A stretch of DNA of 64,000 bases from Pusillimonas minor (GCF_014237865.1 NZ_JACJUU010000011.1:1-64000), one strand, 5' to 3'; shown: positions 36,641 through 47,390, numbered from the stretch's first letter. Translations and numbers: made by a program. Notes: a model not told the origin generated them from the sequence alone.

Positions 36641-37627
36641 TTAAATTACCTTTGCGGCCATCAGGTCGTGCATGTGCAGGGCGCCGATAAGCAAGCCGTG
36701 GTCGTCAACAACGACGACCTGGGTCAGATGGTTGGTGTCCATCAGGGTGGCGGCTTCGACGGCCAGAGCGTTGGCCGATACGTGTTTGGGGTTGTGCGAC
36801 ATGCCGTCGGCAACCGTGAGCTGGCGGATATCGCCTTCGCGGCTGATCAGGCGGCGCAGGTCGCCGTCGGTGAAAATGCCGACCGGAGCGCGCGTTTCGT
36901 TGATGACGATGGTCATGCCCATGCCCTTGCGCGACATTTCTTGCAGCGCCTGGGGTATTGGCGTGGATTCGCGCACGACGGGCAGGGCCTCGCCCGAACG
37001 CATGACATCGCGCACGTGGGTAAGCAGCCGGCGCCCCAGCGCGCCGCCGGGGTGCGACAAGGCGAAGTCTTCGGCCTGAAAACCACGGGCCTCGAGGCAG
37101 GCGACGGCAATGGCGTCGCCCAGCGCCATGGTGGCCGTTGTGCTGGCGGTGGGGGCCAGGTTAAGCGGGCAGGCTTCGTGGTCGACATGCACGTTAAGGT
37201 GGATGTCGGCGTTGGCGGCAAGTTCGGAGCCGGGGTGGCCTGTGATGGCAATGATGGGAATGGCCATACGTTTACAGACCGACAGGACGGTCATGAGTTC
37301 CTGGGCGGCACCCGAATACGAGATGGCCATGACGACGTCTTGTGCCGTGAGCATGCCCAGGTCGCCGTGTATGGCTTCGACGCCGTGCATGAAAAAAGCC
37401 GGGGTACCGGTAGAGGCGAGGGTGGCCGCGATTTTTCGGCCGATATGCCCCGACTTGCCGATGCCCGTCACAACGACTTTGCCCTGGCACGACAGTATCT
37501 TTTGAACGGCCGAGTGAAACGACGCGTCGAGGCGGTCGTCAAGCGCTTGCAGCGCACTGATTTCGGTGCGCAGCGTACGGCGCGCCGAAGCCAGTGTTTC
37601 GGTGGGGGAAAGCGGTGATGAAGTCAT
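36641..37627 (-). CDS. kdsD: Arabinose-5-phosphate isomerase KdsD
   Basis: Makes D-arabinose 5-phosphate from ribulose 5-phosphate, the first step to KDO. The 328-residue protein has an N-terminal SIS domain (about 35-185, VVVTGIGKSGHIGRK and ISYSGAAQEL) and two C-terminal CBS domains (about 200-325). It heads the kdsD-kdsC-lptC-lptA-lptB operon and is divergent from apt. Confidence 0.95.
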   Translation of the reverse strand: MTSSPLSPTETLASARRTLRTEISALQALDDRLDASFHSAVQKILSCQGKVVVTGIGKSGHIGRKIAATLASTGTPAFFMHGVEAIHGDLGMLTAQDVVMAISYSGAAQELMTVLSVCKRMAIPIIAITGHPGSELAANADIHLNVHVDHEACPLNLAPTASTTATMALGDAIAVACLEARGFQAEDFALSHPGGALGRRLLTHVRDVMRSGEALPVVRESTPIPQALQEMSRKGMGMTIVINETRAPVGIFTDGDLRRLISREGDIRQLTVADGMSHNPKHVSANALAVEAATLMDTNHLTQVVVVDDHGLLIGALHMHDLMAAKVI

Positions 37628-37641
37628 CTTGTCATTTTAAA

Positions 37642-37663
37642 TTAAGGTTATAGTTAACCCTAA
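37642..37663. promoter_or_regulatory. Inverted repeat between kdsD and apt
   Basis: TTAAGGTTA and TAACCCTAA, separated by TAGT, match as an inverted repeat in 8 of 9 positions and sit within the only A+T-rich patch between the divergent kdsD and apt genes (37628-37692). It may be an operator or part of overlapping promoters; no regulator is known from the sequence. Confidence 0.35.
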
Positions 37664-37692
37664 GTCCAACTTTATGTCTTACGGCAATTTAA

Positions 37693-38229
37693 ATGCATAC
37701 CGACCCAGCAGAGTACATTCGCAATGCCATTCGCAGCGTCCCCGACTGGCCAAGCCCGGGTGTAACGTTTCGAGACATTACCCCGATATTACAAGATCCC
37801 CGTTCGTTCCGCGTTTTGGTCGACCTGTTCGTTTACCGGTACATGCGTCAGCGCCTCGATCTGGTTGCCGGGGTCGATGCCCGTGGTTTTATTTTGGGCT
37901 CGGTGCTGGCCTACGAACTTAACCTGGGTTTTGTGCCGGTGCGCAAAAAGGGCAAGCTGCCATACCAGACGCTGGCCGAAGAGTACACCCTTGAGTACGG
38001 TAACGCGACAGTCGAAATGCATACCGATGCGGTCAAGCCGGGTCAGCGGGTTTTGCTGATCGACGACCTGATCGCCACGGGCGGCACCATGGTGGCGGCT
38101 GCAAAGCTGTTGCAGCGTTTGGGGGCCAATGTGGTCGAGGCCGCCGCAATTATCGATTTGCCCGAACTGGGCGGGTCCGACATCTTGAAAGAAACCGGTT
38201 TGCCTATTTATACCGTTTGCAGCTTTTAA
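37693..38229 (+). CDS. apt: Adenine phosphoribosyltransferase
   Basis: Salvages adenine to AMP using PRPP. The 178-residue protein has [29 protein letters not shown] and the PRPP loop [13 protein letters not shown]. Single gene with its own terminator downstream. Confidence 0.96.
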   Translation: MHTDPAEYIRNAIRSVPDWPSPGVTFRDITPILQDPRSFRVLVDLFVYRYMRQRLDLVAGVDARGFILGSVLAYELNLGFVPVRKKGKLPYQTLAEEYTLEYGNATVEMHTDAVKPGQRVLLIDDLIATGGTMVAAAKLLQRLGANVVEAAAIIDLPELGGSDILKETGLPIYTVCSF

Positions 38230-38249
38230 ACGTTTTAGCGGTTTTGTAT

Positions 38250-38288
38250 AAAAAATTGCCGGCCTTGTCAGGGCCGGCATTTTTTTTG
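38250..38288 (+). terminator. Rho-independent terminator after apt
   Basis: Stem GCCGGCC (38258-38264) and GGCCGGC (38272-38278) is followed by ATTTTTTTT and preceded by an A-run (38250-38255), so it could serve both apt and the converging ilvA. Confidence 0.9.
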
Positions 38289-38326
38289 CCATACGGCCGC
38301 GCGTGCCGTGCGGAGTGATGAGCGGC

Positions 38327-39835
38327 TTAAAGAAACAGCCGGTACGCCGGGTTTTCGGTTTCGTTCCAGTAGGGGTAGCCCAAGCCGTCTAAAAAGGCCT
38401 TGAAGTCTTTTTTGTCGGACGGGGGGACCTGCAAGCCGACCAGAATCCGGCCGTAGTCGTCGCCCTGATTGCGATAGTGGAACAGGCTGATGTTCCAGTC
38501 GGGGCTCATGGCGCTTAAAAACTTCATCAGGGCGCCGGGGCGCTCGGGAAACTCGAAGCGGAACAGCATTTCGTGTTCGGCCAGCGACGACCGACCCCCC
38601 ACCATAAAACGCAAATGCGTTTTTGCCATCTCGTTATGCGTCAGGTCGAGGGTTTCGAAGCCTTTTTTACGCAGGGAAGCAGCAATTTTTTCGGGCTCGC
38701 TCGCGGCGCTGATTTGTACGCCGACAAACACATGCGCACTGGATGCGTCGGAAATACGGTAATTGAATTCGGTGACGCTGCGTGAGCCGATGGTTTCGCA
38801 CAACTTGAGAAAGCTGCCGCGTTGTTCGGGGATGGTGAGTGCAAACAGCGCTTCGCGGGCTTCGCCCACGTCGGCCCGATCGGCCACAAAGCGCAGCCGG
38901 TCGAAGTTCATGTTGGCGCCACTGGCGATGGCGACCAGGTTTTTGTTTTTTAGCTTGTGCAGCGCGGCATAGCGTTTGGCGCCGGCAATGGCCAGGGCGC
39001 CCGAGGGTTCGAGCACGCTGCGGGTGTCTTGGAAGACGTCTTTGATAGCGCCGCAGATGGCGTCGGTATCGACGGTAATGAAGTCGTCGACGTACTCGCG
39101 GGTGAGCCGGAACGTTTCGAGGCCGACCTGCTTGACGGCCGTGCCGTCGGAAAACAGCCCCACGTCGTGCAGTTCGATGCGACGGCCTGCCTTGACGCTG
39201 CGAATCATGGCGTTGGAGTCTTCGGTTTGTACACCGATGATTTTGATGTCGGGGCGCAGTTGCTTAATGTAGCTGGCGACGCCGGCAATTAGCCCGCCAC
39301 CGCCGATTGCCGCGAAAACCGCGTCGATAGGGCCGGGGTGCTGACGCAGGATTTCCATGCCGATGGTGCCTTGCCCGGCGATAACGTCGGGGTCATCGAA
39401 TGGGTGAACAAAGGTGAGTTTTTCTTTTTTCTCGAGCTCTTTGGCGTGCAGGTAGGCGTCGGAATAGCTGTTGCCCACCAGAACTGTTTCGCCGCCCAGG
39501 GCCTGTACGGCATTGACCTTGACCTTGGGGGTGGTGGTGGGCATGACGATAACCGCCCGGCAGCCCAGCTTGCGCGCCGACAGGGCAACGCCCTGCGCAT
39601 GGTTGCCGGCCGAGGCGGCAATGACCCCGCGCTTGAGCTCGGCCTGGCTGAGGTTGGCCATTTTGTTGTAGGCACCGCGCAGTTTGAAGCTGAAGACGGC
39701 TTGCGTGTCTTCGCGCTTGAGGAAAAAATTGTTGTTGGTACGTGCAGAAATTTGCGGTGCAAACTCGAGCGGGGATTCGATGGCGACGTCGTAGACTTTT
39801 GAGGTAAGGATGCGTTTGAGGTAGTCGGTGGACAT
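38327..39835 (-). CDS. ilvA: Threonine ammonia-lyase, biosynthetic
   Basis: Converts threonine to 2-oxobutyrate, first step to isoleucine. The 502-residue protein has PLP lysine K51 in FSFKLRGAYNK, the phosphate loop AIGGGGLIAGV, and a C-terminal regulatory part with two ACT-like domains (about 325-500), which marks the feedback-regulated biosynthetic form rather than the short catabolic one. Confidence 0.96.
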   Translation of the reverse strand: MSTDYLKRILTSKVYDVAIESPLEFAPQISARTNNNFFLKREDTQAVFSFKLRGAYNKMANLSQAELKRGVIAASAGNHAQGVALSARKLGCRAVIVMPTTTPKVKVNAVQALGGETVLVGNSYSDAYLHAKELEKKEKLTFVHPFDDPDVIAGQGTIGMEILRQHPGPIDAVFAAIGGGGLIAGVASYIKQLRPDIKIIGVQTEDSNAMIRSVKAGRRIELHDVGLFSDGTAVKQVGLETFRLTREYVDDFITVDTDAICGAIKDVFQDTRSVLEPSGALAIAGAKRYAALHKLKNKNLVAIASGANMNFDRLRFVADRADVGEAREALFALTIPEQRGSFLKLCETIGSRSVTEFNYRISDASSAHVFVGVQISAASEPEKIAASLRKKGFETLDLTHNEMAKTHLRFMVGGRSSLAEHEMLFRFEFPERPGALMKFLSAMSPDWNISLFHYRNQGDDYGRILVGLQVPPSDKKDFKAFLDGLGYPYWNETENPAYRLFL

Positions 39836-39915
39836 GATGGGTTGGGGCGCAAAGGGTGCACGTAAAGAACTAGATTACCACAGCAAAATGGCGGCTTGAC
39901 GCTACACTGCACGCC

Positions 39916-40410
39916 ATGGAAATTGCAATGATGGACTTGTTTGACGGGCTTTTCCGGGCCCTGGCGCTGCCGCAGGCCGGGTTGACGGCCATTTTTCTGG
40001 CCAGTCTGGTTTCGGCCACGCTGTTGCCCATGGGGTCAGAGGCCGTGTTGCTGGCGTATTTGAATGTTGCCCCGGATATGTTGTGGGCGGCGATTGCTGT
40101 CGCAACGTTGGGCAATACGCTGGGGGGCGTGATCACCTATGGCATGGGCCGGGGCGCCGAAGCAGTCTACGAGCACTATGCAAACCCGTCGCAAGCCGGC
40201 CGCTGGACGCTGAAAGCGCACGCCTGGACACGCCGCTGGGGTGCTCCGGTGCTTTTGTTGTCGTGGCTGCCCGTCATTGGTGACCCGTTATGCGCCGTGG
40301 CCGGCTGGCTGAAGCTGCCATTTTGGACATCGGTCTTTTACATTGCCGTGGGCAAATGCTTGCGTTACGTGGCTTTGGCCCTCTCGGTTTCATGGTTTTT
40401 TGGGTCGTGA
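39916..40410 (+). CDS. YqaA-like (DedA-related) membrane protein
   Basis: A 164-residue integral membrane protein with about four hydrophobic segments. The conserved LASLVSATLLPMGSEAVL, GNTLGGVITYGMGR and WLPVIGDPLCAVAGWLKLPF match the YqaA group of SNARE-associated (VTT/DedA-related) proteins. Function unknown; related DedA proteins act in lipid-carrier or proton-linked membrane homeostasis. Divergent from ilvA; a second in-frame ATG lies four codons on. Confidence 0.87.
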   Translation: MEIAMMDLFDGLFRALALPQAGLTAIFLASLVSATLLPMGSEAVLLAYLNVAPDMLWAAIAVATLGNTLGGVITYGMGRGAEAVYEHYANPSQAGRWTLKAHAWTRRWGAPVLLLSWLPVIGDPLCAVAGWLKLPFWTSVFYIAVGKCLRYVALALSVSWFFGS

Positions 40411-40481
40411 TGGTCTCGTCGCCGGCTTGACTGATGAAGTAAACTGAGGGTTAACCATGTCACCCTTTTGAATGCGACTTC

Positions 40482-43400
40482 ATGAACGCCCCTCTAGCCA
40501 GTCAGCTGCTTGCCTCTAAATCGCCTTCGCCAGACGTGCCGCGTTTGCGCGAGATCCCCTACAACTACACATCGTTCTCCGATCGCGAGATCGTGTCCCG
40601 GTTGTTGGGCGAAGAAGCCTGGCATTGGCTTTCCGATTTGCGTACAGAGCGGCGTACGGGGCGTTCGGCTCGCATGCTGTTCGAGGTGCTGGGCGATATC
40701 TGGGTGGTGCGTCGCAACCCATACTTGCAAGACGATCTCCTCGAGAACCCGAAGCGCCTGGCCATGCTGATCGAGGCGCTGCAGCACCGACTCTCGGAAA
40801 TCGATCGTCGTCGCGACCCCAGCGATCCCGATCGAGATAACAAGGTCGTATTGCTGCTGCAAGCAGCCCGTGGGGCGCTCAGCGCGTTTGAATACGAGTT
40901 CGAGCAAACCCGCGAGCTGCGCAAGAAAGTGCAGCGTCGTCTGGCCAAGGTCACGGCCAAAGACAACATCAAATTTGACGGTTTGTCGCGGGTATCGCAC
41001 GTTACCGACGCGACCGACTGGCGTGTTGAGTACCCCTTTGTTGTTTTAACGCCCGACACCGAGCGCGAAATGGCTGCCTTGGTGCGCGCCTGTATCGAGC
41101 TCGAACTCACAATCATTCCACGGGGCGGCGGCACCGGGTACACCGGGGGCGCTATCCCGCTTACCTGGCGCTCAGTCGTCATCAACACCGAAAAGCTCGA
41201 CCAGTTGGGGGCGGTTGAAACGACAACCCTGCCCGGGGTCGAGCAGCCTGTGGCCACCGTGTGGTCGGGCGCAGGTGTGGTAACCAAGCGGGTTACCGAA
41301 GCGGCCGAAGCAGCAGGCTTTGTGTTCGCCGTCGACCCCACCTCGGCCGAGGCGTCGTGTGTGGGCGGTAACGTGGCCATGAACGCCGGGGGCAAGAAAG
41401 CCGTGCTGTGGGGTACGGCGCTCGACAACCTGGCCTGGTGGCGTATGGTCGACCCCGACGGCAACTGGCTCGAGGTAACCCGTATTGGTCACAATATGGG
41501 CAAGATTCACGACGTTGCCGAAGCGACATTCGAGGTCAAGTGGTTTGATGGCAGCGCTGCACCGGGCGAGCGTTTGTTGCGCACCGAAACCCTGGTGATC
41601 GAGGGTCGCCGGTTCCGCAAAGCCGGGTTGGGCAAAGACGTGACCGACAAATTCCTGGCGGGCTTGCCGGGTATCCAGAAAGAGGGCTGCGATGGCCTGA
41701 TTACCTCGGCGCGCTGGGTGTTGCATCGCATGCCGGCCCATACGCGCACGGTCTGTCTCGAGTTCTTCGGCCAGGCGCGCGATGCCATTCCGTCGATTGT
41801 CGAAATTAAAGACTACCTCGACAGCACCGGACGCCAAAAAGGGGCCATTCTGGCCGGGCTCGAACACCTCGACGAACGCTATCTGCGTGCCGTGGGTTAC
41901 GCCACAAAAAGCAAGCGCGGCGGCTTGCCCAAAATGGTGCTTATCGGCGATATCGTCGGTGACGATGCCGATGCTGTTGCCACGGCTGCCAGCGAAGTGG
42001 TGCGCTTGTCCAATACCCGCCACGGCGAAGGGTTCGTGGCCGTCAGTGCCGAGGCCCGTAAAAAATTCTGGCTCGATCGCGCACGTACCGCAGCCATCGC
42101 GCGTCATACCAACGCGTTCAAAATCAACGAAGACGTCGTGATTCCGCTGGACCGTATGGGCGAATACACCGACGCCATCGAACGGATCAACATCGAACTG
42201 TCTACCCGCAACAAGTTGCGCCTGCTCGATGCCCTTGAAATCTTTTTGGGCAGTGGCGATTTGCCAGTGGGCAAATCGGAAGATGCCGACGACGCCGAGC
42301 AAACTCGCGCCGACATCCTGCATGACCGCACACAAGACGCGCTCGATACCCTGCGCGATGTACGCAAGCGCTGGACATGGCTGCTCGAGAATCTCGATAT
42401 GCCGCTTGACCAGGCGCTTGCCGTGCTGCCGTCCATTGGCATGTCTGATGCCGTGCAGGTGCTTGCCGAGCGCGTCACGCAACAGCCGGGTGTGCGTGTT
42501 TTCGATGTAGTGCAAGATCATACCCTCCGAATTTCCTGGAAGACCGAAGTCCGTGCCCTGATGGAGCGCTACTTTGCAGGGGCGGCCTGTGCGGCGGTTC
42601 TGGCCGAAATCCAGGCTATCCACGACCGGGTGCTTAAAGGCCGGGTTTTTGTGGCGTTGCACATGCACGCCGGCGATGGCAACGTTCACACCAATATTCC
42701 CGTCAATTCCGACAACTACGAGATGCTGCGCGAGGCCAACGAGGCCGTGGCCCGCATCATGCAAATCGCCCGCGACCTTGATGGCGTCATTTCGGGCGAG
42801 CACGGCATTGGTTTGACCAAGTTCGAGTTTCTGACCCAGGAAGAGCTGCAACCCTTCCAGGACTACAAGCGTCGCATCGACCCGCAGGGCCGGTTTAACG
42901 CCGGCAAACTGATGCCCGGCGCCGACTTGCGCCATGCCTGGACGCCCAGCTTCAACTTGCTGGGGCACGAGTCGCTCATCATGCAGCAAAGCGAAATCGG
43001 CGCCATTTCCACGGCCATCAAAGACTGCTTGCGTTGCGGCAAGTGCAAGCCGGTTTGCGCAACGCATGTGCCACGTGCCAATTTGCTGTATTCGCCACGC
43101 AATAAAATTCTGGCAACGTCACTGCTTATCGAAGCCTTCTTGTACGAAGAGCAGACCCGGCGCGGCATCAGTTTGCAGCATTGGTCCGAGTTTGAAGATG
43201 TGGCCGATCACTGTACGGTGTGTCACAAGTGCTATAACCCCTGTCCTGTCGATATCGACTTTGGCGATGTCTCCATGGAAATGCGTGCTTTGTTGCGCCG
43301 CATGGGTAAAAAATCGTTCAACCCGGGCACGACGGCCGCCATGTTCTTCCTTAATGCCAAAGATCCGCGCGTTATCAAGGCAACCCGCACGGCCATGGTC

Positions 43401-44426
43401 GACCTGGGCTACAAGGCACAAAGGTTTGCCCACGATTTGTTGGCGGCGCCTGCGCGCAAGCAGGTCGAGCAGCCGCCGGCCACGATAGGCAAAGCGCCTA
43501 TCCGCGAACAGGTCGTGCATTTCATCAATAAGAAAATGCCGGGGGGCTTGCCCAAGCAAACGGCGCGCAAGTTGCTCGACATCGAAGACGCCAATTACGT
43601 GCCCATCATCCGTAATCCGTCCTCGACGACAGCCGACACCGAAGCCGTCTTCTATTTCCCGGGCTGTGGGTCCGAGCGCCTGTTCTCGCAAGTGGGGTTG
43701 GCGACACAGGCCATGTTGTGGCATGCCGGGGTACAAACGGTATTGCCGCCGGGCTATTTGTGTTGTGGTTACCCGCAGCGCGGCAATGGCATGACCGACA
43801 AGGCCGAGAAAATCATCACCGACAACCGGGTGCTGTTCCATCGGGTGGCCAACACGTTAAATTACCTCGACATCAAAACCGTCGTGGTCAGTTGCGGTAC
43901 CTGTTACGACCAGTTGGCCGGCTACGAGTTTGAAAAGATTTTCCCCGGCTGCCGCCTTATTGATATTCATGAGTACCTGCTTGAAAAGGGGATGAAGCTT
44001 GAGGGCGTAACGGGTAGCCGGTACATGTACCACGACCCTTGCCATACCCCCATGAAGCTGCAAGACCCGATGAAAACGGTCAAGGCGCTGGTGGGCGACA
44101 GTGCGGTCAAAACAGACCGCTGCTGCGGCGAGTCGGGTACGTTGGCCGTCAGCCGCCCCGACGTCTCAACCCAGGTGCGTTTCCGCAAGCAAGAAGAGCT
44201 GGTCAAGAATACGGCGCAAGTTCGGGCCGATGGTTACGACGGCCAGGTCAAAATCCTGACCTCGTGCCCGTCGTGTTTGCAGGGCTTATCGCGCTACGAG
44301 GGCGATACCGGCATGCAGGCTGACTACATCGTGGTTGAAATGGCCCGTCATGTTTTGGGCGAGTCGTGGATGGAAGACTACGTGAAGTCGGCCAACGCAG
44401 GCGGCATCGAGCGGGTGCTGGTTTAA
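40482..44426 (+). CDS. Giant FAD-linked and Fe-S dehydrogenase with DUF3683 domain
   Basis: A 1314-residue cytoplasmic fusion. Order: N-terminal DUF3683-like region (about 1-185), FAD-binding PCMH domain with [14 protein letters not shown] near 213, FAD-oxidase C-terminal domain ending [12 protein letters not shown] and [13 protein letters not shown] (to about 815), two 4Fe-4S motifs ([11 protein letters not shown] near 850 and [12 protein letters not shown] near 913), then two cysteine-rich CCG domains ([20 protein letters not shown], 1065-1270). This joins GlcD-like and GlcF/GlpC-like halves in one chain, so it is probably a 2-hydroxyacid (lactate, glycolate or 2-hydroxyglutarate type) dehydrogenase feeding quinone. 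The substrate cannot be assigned. Confidence 0.88.
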   Translation: MNAPLASQLLASKSPSPDVPRLREIPYNYTSFSDREIVSRLLGEEAWHWLSDLRTERRTGRSARMLFEVLGDIWVVRRNPYLQDDLLENPKRLAMLIEALQHRLSEIDRRRDPSDPDRDNKVVLLLQAARGALSAFEYEFEQTRELRKKVQRRLAKVTAKDNIKFDGLSRVSHVTDATDWRVEYPFVVLTPDTEREMAALVRACIELELTIIPRGGGTGYTGGAIPLTWRSVVINTEKLDQLGAVETTTLPGVEQPVATVWSGAGVVTKRVTEAAEAAGFVFAVDPTSAEASCVGGNVAMNAGGKKAVLWGTALDNLAWWRMVDPDGNWLEVTRIGHNMGKIHDVAEATFEVKWFDGSAAPGERLLRTETLVIEGRRFRKAGLGKDVTDKFLAGLPGIQKEGCDGLITSARWVLHRMPAHTRTVCLEFFGQARDAIPSIVEIKDYLDSTGRQKGAILAGLEHLDERYLRAVGYATKSKRGGLPKMVLIGDIVGDDADAVATAASEVVRLSNTRHGEGFVAVSAEARKKFWLDRARTAAIARHTNAFKINEDVVIPLDRMGEYTDAIERINIELSTRNKLRLLDALEIFLGSGDLPVGKSEDADDAEQTRADILHDRTQDALDTLRDVRKRWTWLLENLDMPLDQALAVLPSIGMSDAVQVLAERVTQQPGVRVFDVVQDHTLRISWKTEVRALMERYFAGAACAAVLAEIQAIHDRVLKGRVFVALHMHAGDGNVHTNIPVNSDNYEMLREANEAVARIMQIARDLDGVISGEHGIGLTKFEFLTQEELQPFQDYKRRIDPQGRFNAGKLMPGADLRHAWTPSFNLLGHESLIMQQSEIGAISTAIKDCLRCGKCKPVCATHVPRANLLYSPRNKILATSLLIEAFLYEEQTRRGISLQHWSEFEDVADHCTVCHKCYNPCPVDIDFGDVSMEMRALLRRMGKKSFNPGTTAAMFFLNAKDPRVIKATRTAMVDLGYKAQRFAHDLLAAPARKQVEQPPATIGKAPIREQVVHFINKKMPGGLPKQTARKLLDIEDANYVPIIRNPSSTTADTEAVFYFPGCGSERLFSQVGLATQAMLWHAGVQTVLPPGYLCCGYPQRGNGMTDKAEKIITDNRVLFHRVANTLNYLDIKTVVVSCGTCYDQLAGYEFEKIFPGCRLIDIHEYLLEKGMKLEGVTGSRYMYHDPCHTPMKLQDPMKTVKALVGDSAVKTDRCCGESGTLAVSRPDVSTQVRFRKQEELVKNTAQVRADGYDGQVKILTSCPSCLQGLSRYEGDTGMQADYIVVEMARHVLGESWMEDYVKSANAGGIERVLV

Positions 44427-44451
44427 GGCACCCACCCGGGCGGGTAAGTTG

Positions 44452-45756
44452 TTATGGGCTGGGCGGCGTCACCACGCGTGACGCTGCAAATTCCAGCGAA
44501 AATATACTGCCGGCGCCGACACGGCTCTGTATGTGCAGCTCGGCATTGTGGCGCATGGCAACGTGTTTGGTAATGGCCAGGCCCAGGCCGGTGCCGCCCG
44601 TGGCGCGTGACCGGCCGCGGTCTACCCGGTAAAAGCGCTCGGTCAGACGAGGGATATCTTGTGCGGCAATGCCTATACCGGTGTCTTGCACCGAATAGCA
44701 CGCCTGCCCCGATTCGGTCAGGTACCAGCTGGTGGTGATGGTGCCGTCTTTGGGCGTATACCTGATGGCATTGGTCAGCAAATTGCTGACCGCCGATGCC
44801 AGTTCGGTTTCAATGCCTTTTATGTACAGATTGTCGGCGATGTTTTCAACAAAAACGTGTTGGCCGGCTGACAGCAGTTTGGCTTGCTCCAGGGCCCGGT
44901 CAATGACTTCTTTCATGTGAACCGGCTCACCCGCCTGGGTGGGCGACGATTCTAGCGTGGACAGCGTCAGCAAGTCGGCCACAATGGCCTGCATGCGGCT
45001 GGCTTGTTGCATCATCAGGTCAAGATAATGCATGCGTTGCTCGTCCGAAATTTCTTCGCGGGGGATGTCGTGCAGGGTTTCCAGAAACCCGGACAGCACC
45101 GTGAGCGGCGTGCGCAGTTCGTGGGATACGTTGGCCACGAAGTCTTTGCGCGTGGTTTCGAGCCTTTCGACCTGGGTAACATCGCGCGTGACCACCAGGT
45201 ACTGGTCAATGCCGTATCGCGTTAACTGGATCAGCAGCGACCTGTCGACATTGTCTTGTGCCGTGTGATGCAACAGCATGGGTTCGGGCCAGGTCGACTG
45301 ACGGGCATATTTGTTGAACTCTGGCGAGCGCAAAATATTGAAAATGCTGTGACCGCGGTCTTTGTGCAGGTCAAGCCCGGTATGTGTGCGGGCCGTCTGG
45401 TTGCACCAGGTCACCATCATTTCTTCGTTCAGCGTAATGGCGCCATCGGGCAGGGCCTCGGCGGCCAGCATGATGCTGTCGATGTGCTGGTTAAGTTCTT
45501 TGACCAGCAAGTTGTTGCGGCGAATTTCGCGGTAAATGGGGGCAATGATTTCGTCCCAGGGGCCAACCGATGGGGGCGGGGGGGACGACAGGTCGCCCAC
45601 CCATCTGCGAATTTGCGTTAACTGCATCCCGCTGATCAGCACCATGGCCGACAGCCCGATGGCCAGCAGAACCCACCCTGCGGTGGGGGTTGTCCAGTAG
45701 CCCACCGCCCAGGCAAGCACCATCCATGTTGTGATAGAGGCGAGGGTTTTGCGCAT
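44452..45756 (-). CDS. phoR: Phosphate-regulon sensor histidine kinase PhoR
   Basis: Inner-membrane kinase that senses phosphate limitation with the Pst/PhoU system. The 434-residue protein has two N-terminal hydrophobic segments (about 8-45), a PAS domain (about 90-190), the HisKA box with His212 in VSHELRTPLTVLSG, and HATPase motifs NLLTNAIRYTP and DTGIGI with GTGLGLAI. Begins two bases after phoB. The pst-phoU genes are not in this window. Confidence 0.93.
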   Translation of the reverse strand: MRKTLASITTWMVLAWAVGYWTTPTAGWVLLAIGLSAMVLISGMQLTQIRRWVGDLSSPPPPSVGPWDEIIAPIYREIRRNNLLVKELNQHIDSIMLAAEALPDGAITLNEEMMVTWCNQTARTHTGLDLHKDRGHSIFNILRSPEFNKYARQSTWPEPMLLHHTAQDNVDRSLLIQLTRYGIDQYLVVTRDVTQVERLETTRKDFVANVSHELRTPLTVLSGFLETLHDIPREEISDEQRMHYLDLMMQQASRMQAIVADLLTLSTLESSPTQAGEPVHMKEVIDRALEQAKLLSAGQHVFVENIADNLYIKGIETELASAVSNLLTNAIRYTPKDGTITTSWYLTESGQACYSVQDTGIGIAAQDIPRLTERFYRVDRGRSRATGGTGLGLAITKHVAMRHNAELHIQSRVGAGSIFSLEFAASRVVTPPSP

Positions 45757-45758
45757 GT

Positions 45759-46478
45759 TCAGGCGCCGGCGGCGCTGGCTGGTGTTTGTGGTAGCTGCAC
45801 GGCAAAGCGGTAACCCGCACCCCGGACGGTTTCAATGTGGTTTTCGTGTCCGCTGGGTTCAAGGGCTTTGCGCAGGCGCCGGATATGTACGTCGACTGTA
45901 CGCTCTTCGACAAAAACGTGGTCGCCCCAGACCTGATCAAGCAACTGTGCGCGCGAAAAAACGCGTTCGGTGTGGGTCATGAAAAAGTGCAGCAGGCGAA
46001 ATTCGGTGGGACCGACCGTTAGCGACAGGCCATTACCGGTAACGCGGTGCGTGGCCGGGTCGAGCTTGAGCGTGCCAATTTGAATCAGGTCGTCGGTTAG
46101 TTGCGGCGCGCGGCGGCGCAGCACGGCCTTGATGCGGGCCATCAGTTCTTTGGGCGAAAACGGCTTGGTGATGTAGTCATCGGCGCCGGCTTCCAGGCCT
46201 TCGATTTTGTCGCTTTCGGCGCCCTTGGCCGTCAGCATAATGACGGGCACCTGCCGGGTGCGCTCGTCGGCGCGCAGCTTTTTGGCCAGCGTAATGCCCG
46301 ATGCGCCGGGCAGCATCCAGTCAAGCAAGATCAGGTCGGGAAGCTCGGCGCGTATCAGGGTTTGCGCCTGCTCGGCGTCGAAGGCCCGCAATACTTTGTG
46401 CCCCGCAAATGACAGGTTGACGGAGATCAGCTCCTGGATGGCGGGTTCGTCTTCAATGACCAGTATGGTTGTGCTCAT
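45759..46478 (-). CDS. phoB: Phosphate-regulon response regulator PhoB
   Basis: OmpR-type regulator of 239 residues. The receiver domain has D53 in [10 protein letters not shown] and K at FSPKE; the C-terminal winged helix ends with [13 protein letters not shown] and VRGAGYRF. Binds Pho boxes to activate phosphate-starvation genes. Divergent from ubiE. Confidence 0.95.
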   Translation of the reverse strand: MSTTILVIEDEPAIQELISVNLSFAGHKVLRAFDAEQAQTLIRAELPDLILLDWMLPGASGITLAKKLRADERTRQVPVIMLTAKGAESDKIEGLEAGADDYITKPFSPKELMARIKAVLRRRAPQLTDDLIQIGTLKLDPATHRVTGNGLSLTVGPTEFRLLHFFMTHTERVFSRAQLLDQVWGDHVFVEERTVDVHIRRLRKALEPSGHENHIETVRGAGYRFAVQLPQTPASAAGA

Positions 46479-46545
46479 GGTGTGCAGGATAAAATAACCG
46501 AAGAAGCTTCAATATTATGGCTTGAATGTTTCAGGTTTGTGAAAA

Positions 46546-46563
46546 CTGTCATGTTCGGGTCAG
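46546..46563 (+). promoter_or_regulatory. Candidate Pho box between phoB and ubiE
   Basis: CTGTCAT (46546-46552), then four bases, then GGGTCAG (46557-46563). The first half is a perfect Pho-box repeat; the second matches in 4 of 7 positions at the right 11-base period. Orientation points toward ubiE rather than phoB, which weakens the case for phoB autoregulation. Confidence 0.35.
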
Positions 46564-46613
46564 GCGCGGTTCAAAAGCCGCGAACCCGCCATACTTGGGA
46601 TACCATACGCGCT

Positions 46614-47390
46614 ATGCAAAATACATCCTCTTCGGGCCAGAACGAAACTAACGCCGGGCCAACAACACACTTTGGTTATAAAACCGTTGCCGAGGCCGAA
46701 AAGGCCGCCAAGGTTGCCGAGGTTTTTCATTCTGTTGCACAGCGCTACGACCTGATGAACGACCTGATGTCGGCGGGCCTGCACCGTGCCTGGAAGGCGT
46801 TTACCATTGCGCGCGCCGATGTTCGCCCTGGCATGAAGGTGCTGGATATTGCGGGCGGCACCGGCGACCTGGCCAAGGCGTTTGCACGCAAGGCCGGGCC
46901 CAGCGGGCAGGTGTGGCTAACCGATATCAACGATTCTATGTTGCGGGTGGGCCGCGATCGCCTGATCGACAAAGGGCTCGTGGTGCCCACGGCCGTTTGC
47001 GATGCCGAAAAGCTGCCGTTCCCCGACCACTACTTCGACCGTGTTAGTGTTGCCTTCGGGTTGCGCAACATGACGCATAAAGACGTTGCCTTGGCTGAAA
47101 TGCGCCGGGTCCTTAAACCAGGCGGCAAGCTGCTGGTGCTCGAATTTTCGCATGTGGCCAAACCGCTGGCGCCAGCCTACGACTGGTATTCCTTCAATAT
47201 TTTGCCCTGGTTGGGTAAAAAAGTAGCGGGCGACGAAGAAAGCTATCGTTATCTGGCTGAATCCATTCGCATGCACCCCGACCAGGATACCCTGGCTGCA
47301 ATGATGAAAGAAGCGGGCCTTGATCGTGTGCGCTATTTCAATCTTACGGCTGGCCTGGTGGCGCTGCACGAGGGTGTTAATTTAGGGTGA
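46614..47390 (+). CDS. ubiE: Ubiquinone/menaquinone methyltransferase UbiE
   Basis: C-methyltransferase acting on the demethoxy quinol intermediate. The 258-residue protein has the opening [19 protein letters not shown], the SAM loop [10 protein letters not shown], and [14 protein letters not shown] near the end. ATG at 46614 gives the family N-terminus; an open extension to 46482 would cover the regulatory region. ubiJ and ubiB lie downstream on the same strand. Confidence 0.96.
   Translation: MQNTSSSGQNETNAGPTTHFGYKTVAEAEKAAKVAEVFHSVAQRYDLMNDLMSAGLHRAWKAFTIARADVRPGMKVLDIAGGTGDLAKAFARKAGPSGQVWLTDINDSMLRVGRDRLIDKGLVVPTAVCDAEKLPFPDHYFDRVSVAFGLRNMTHKDVALAEMRRVLKPGGKLLVLEFSHVAKPLAPAYDWYSFNILPWLGKKVAGDEESYRYLAESIRMHPDQDTLAAMMKEAGLDRVRYFNLTAGLVALHEGVNLG

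Noticed and set aside
41172-43067. 631-residue open frame on the minus strand opposite the DUF3683 dehydrogenase
   Set aside because: Antisense shadow of a well-supported gene; histidine- and glycine-rich translation without domains.
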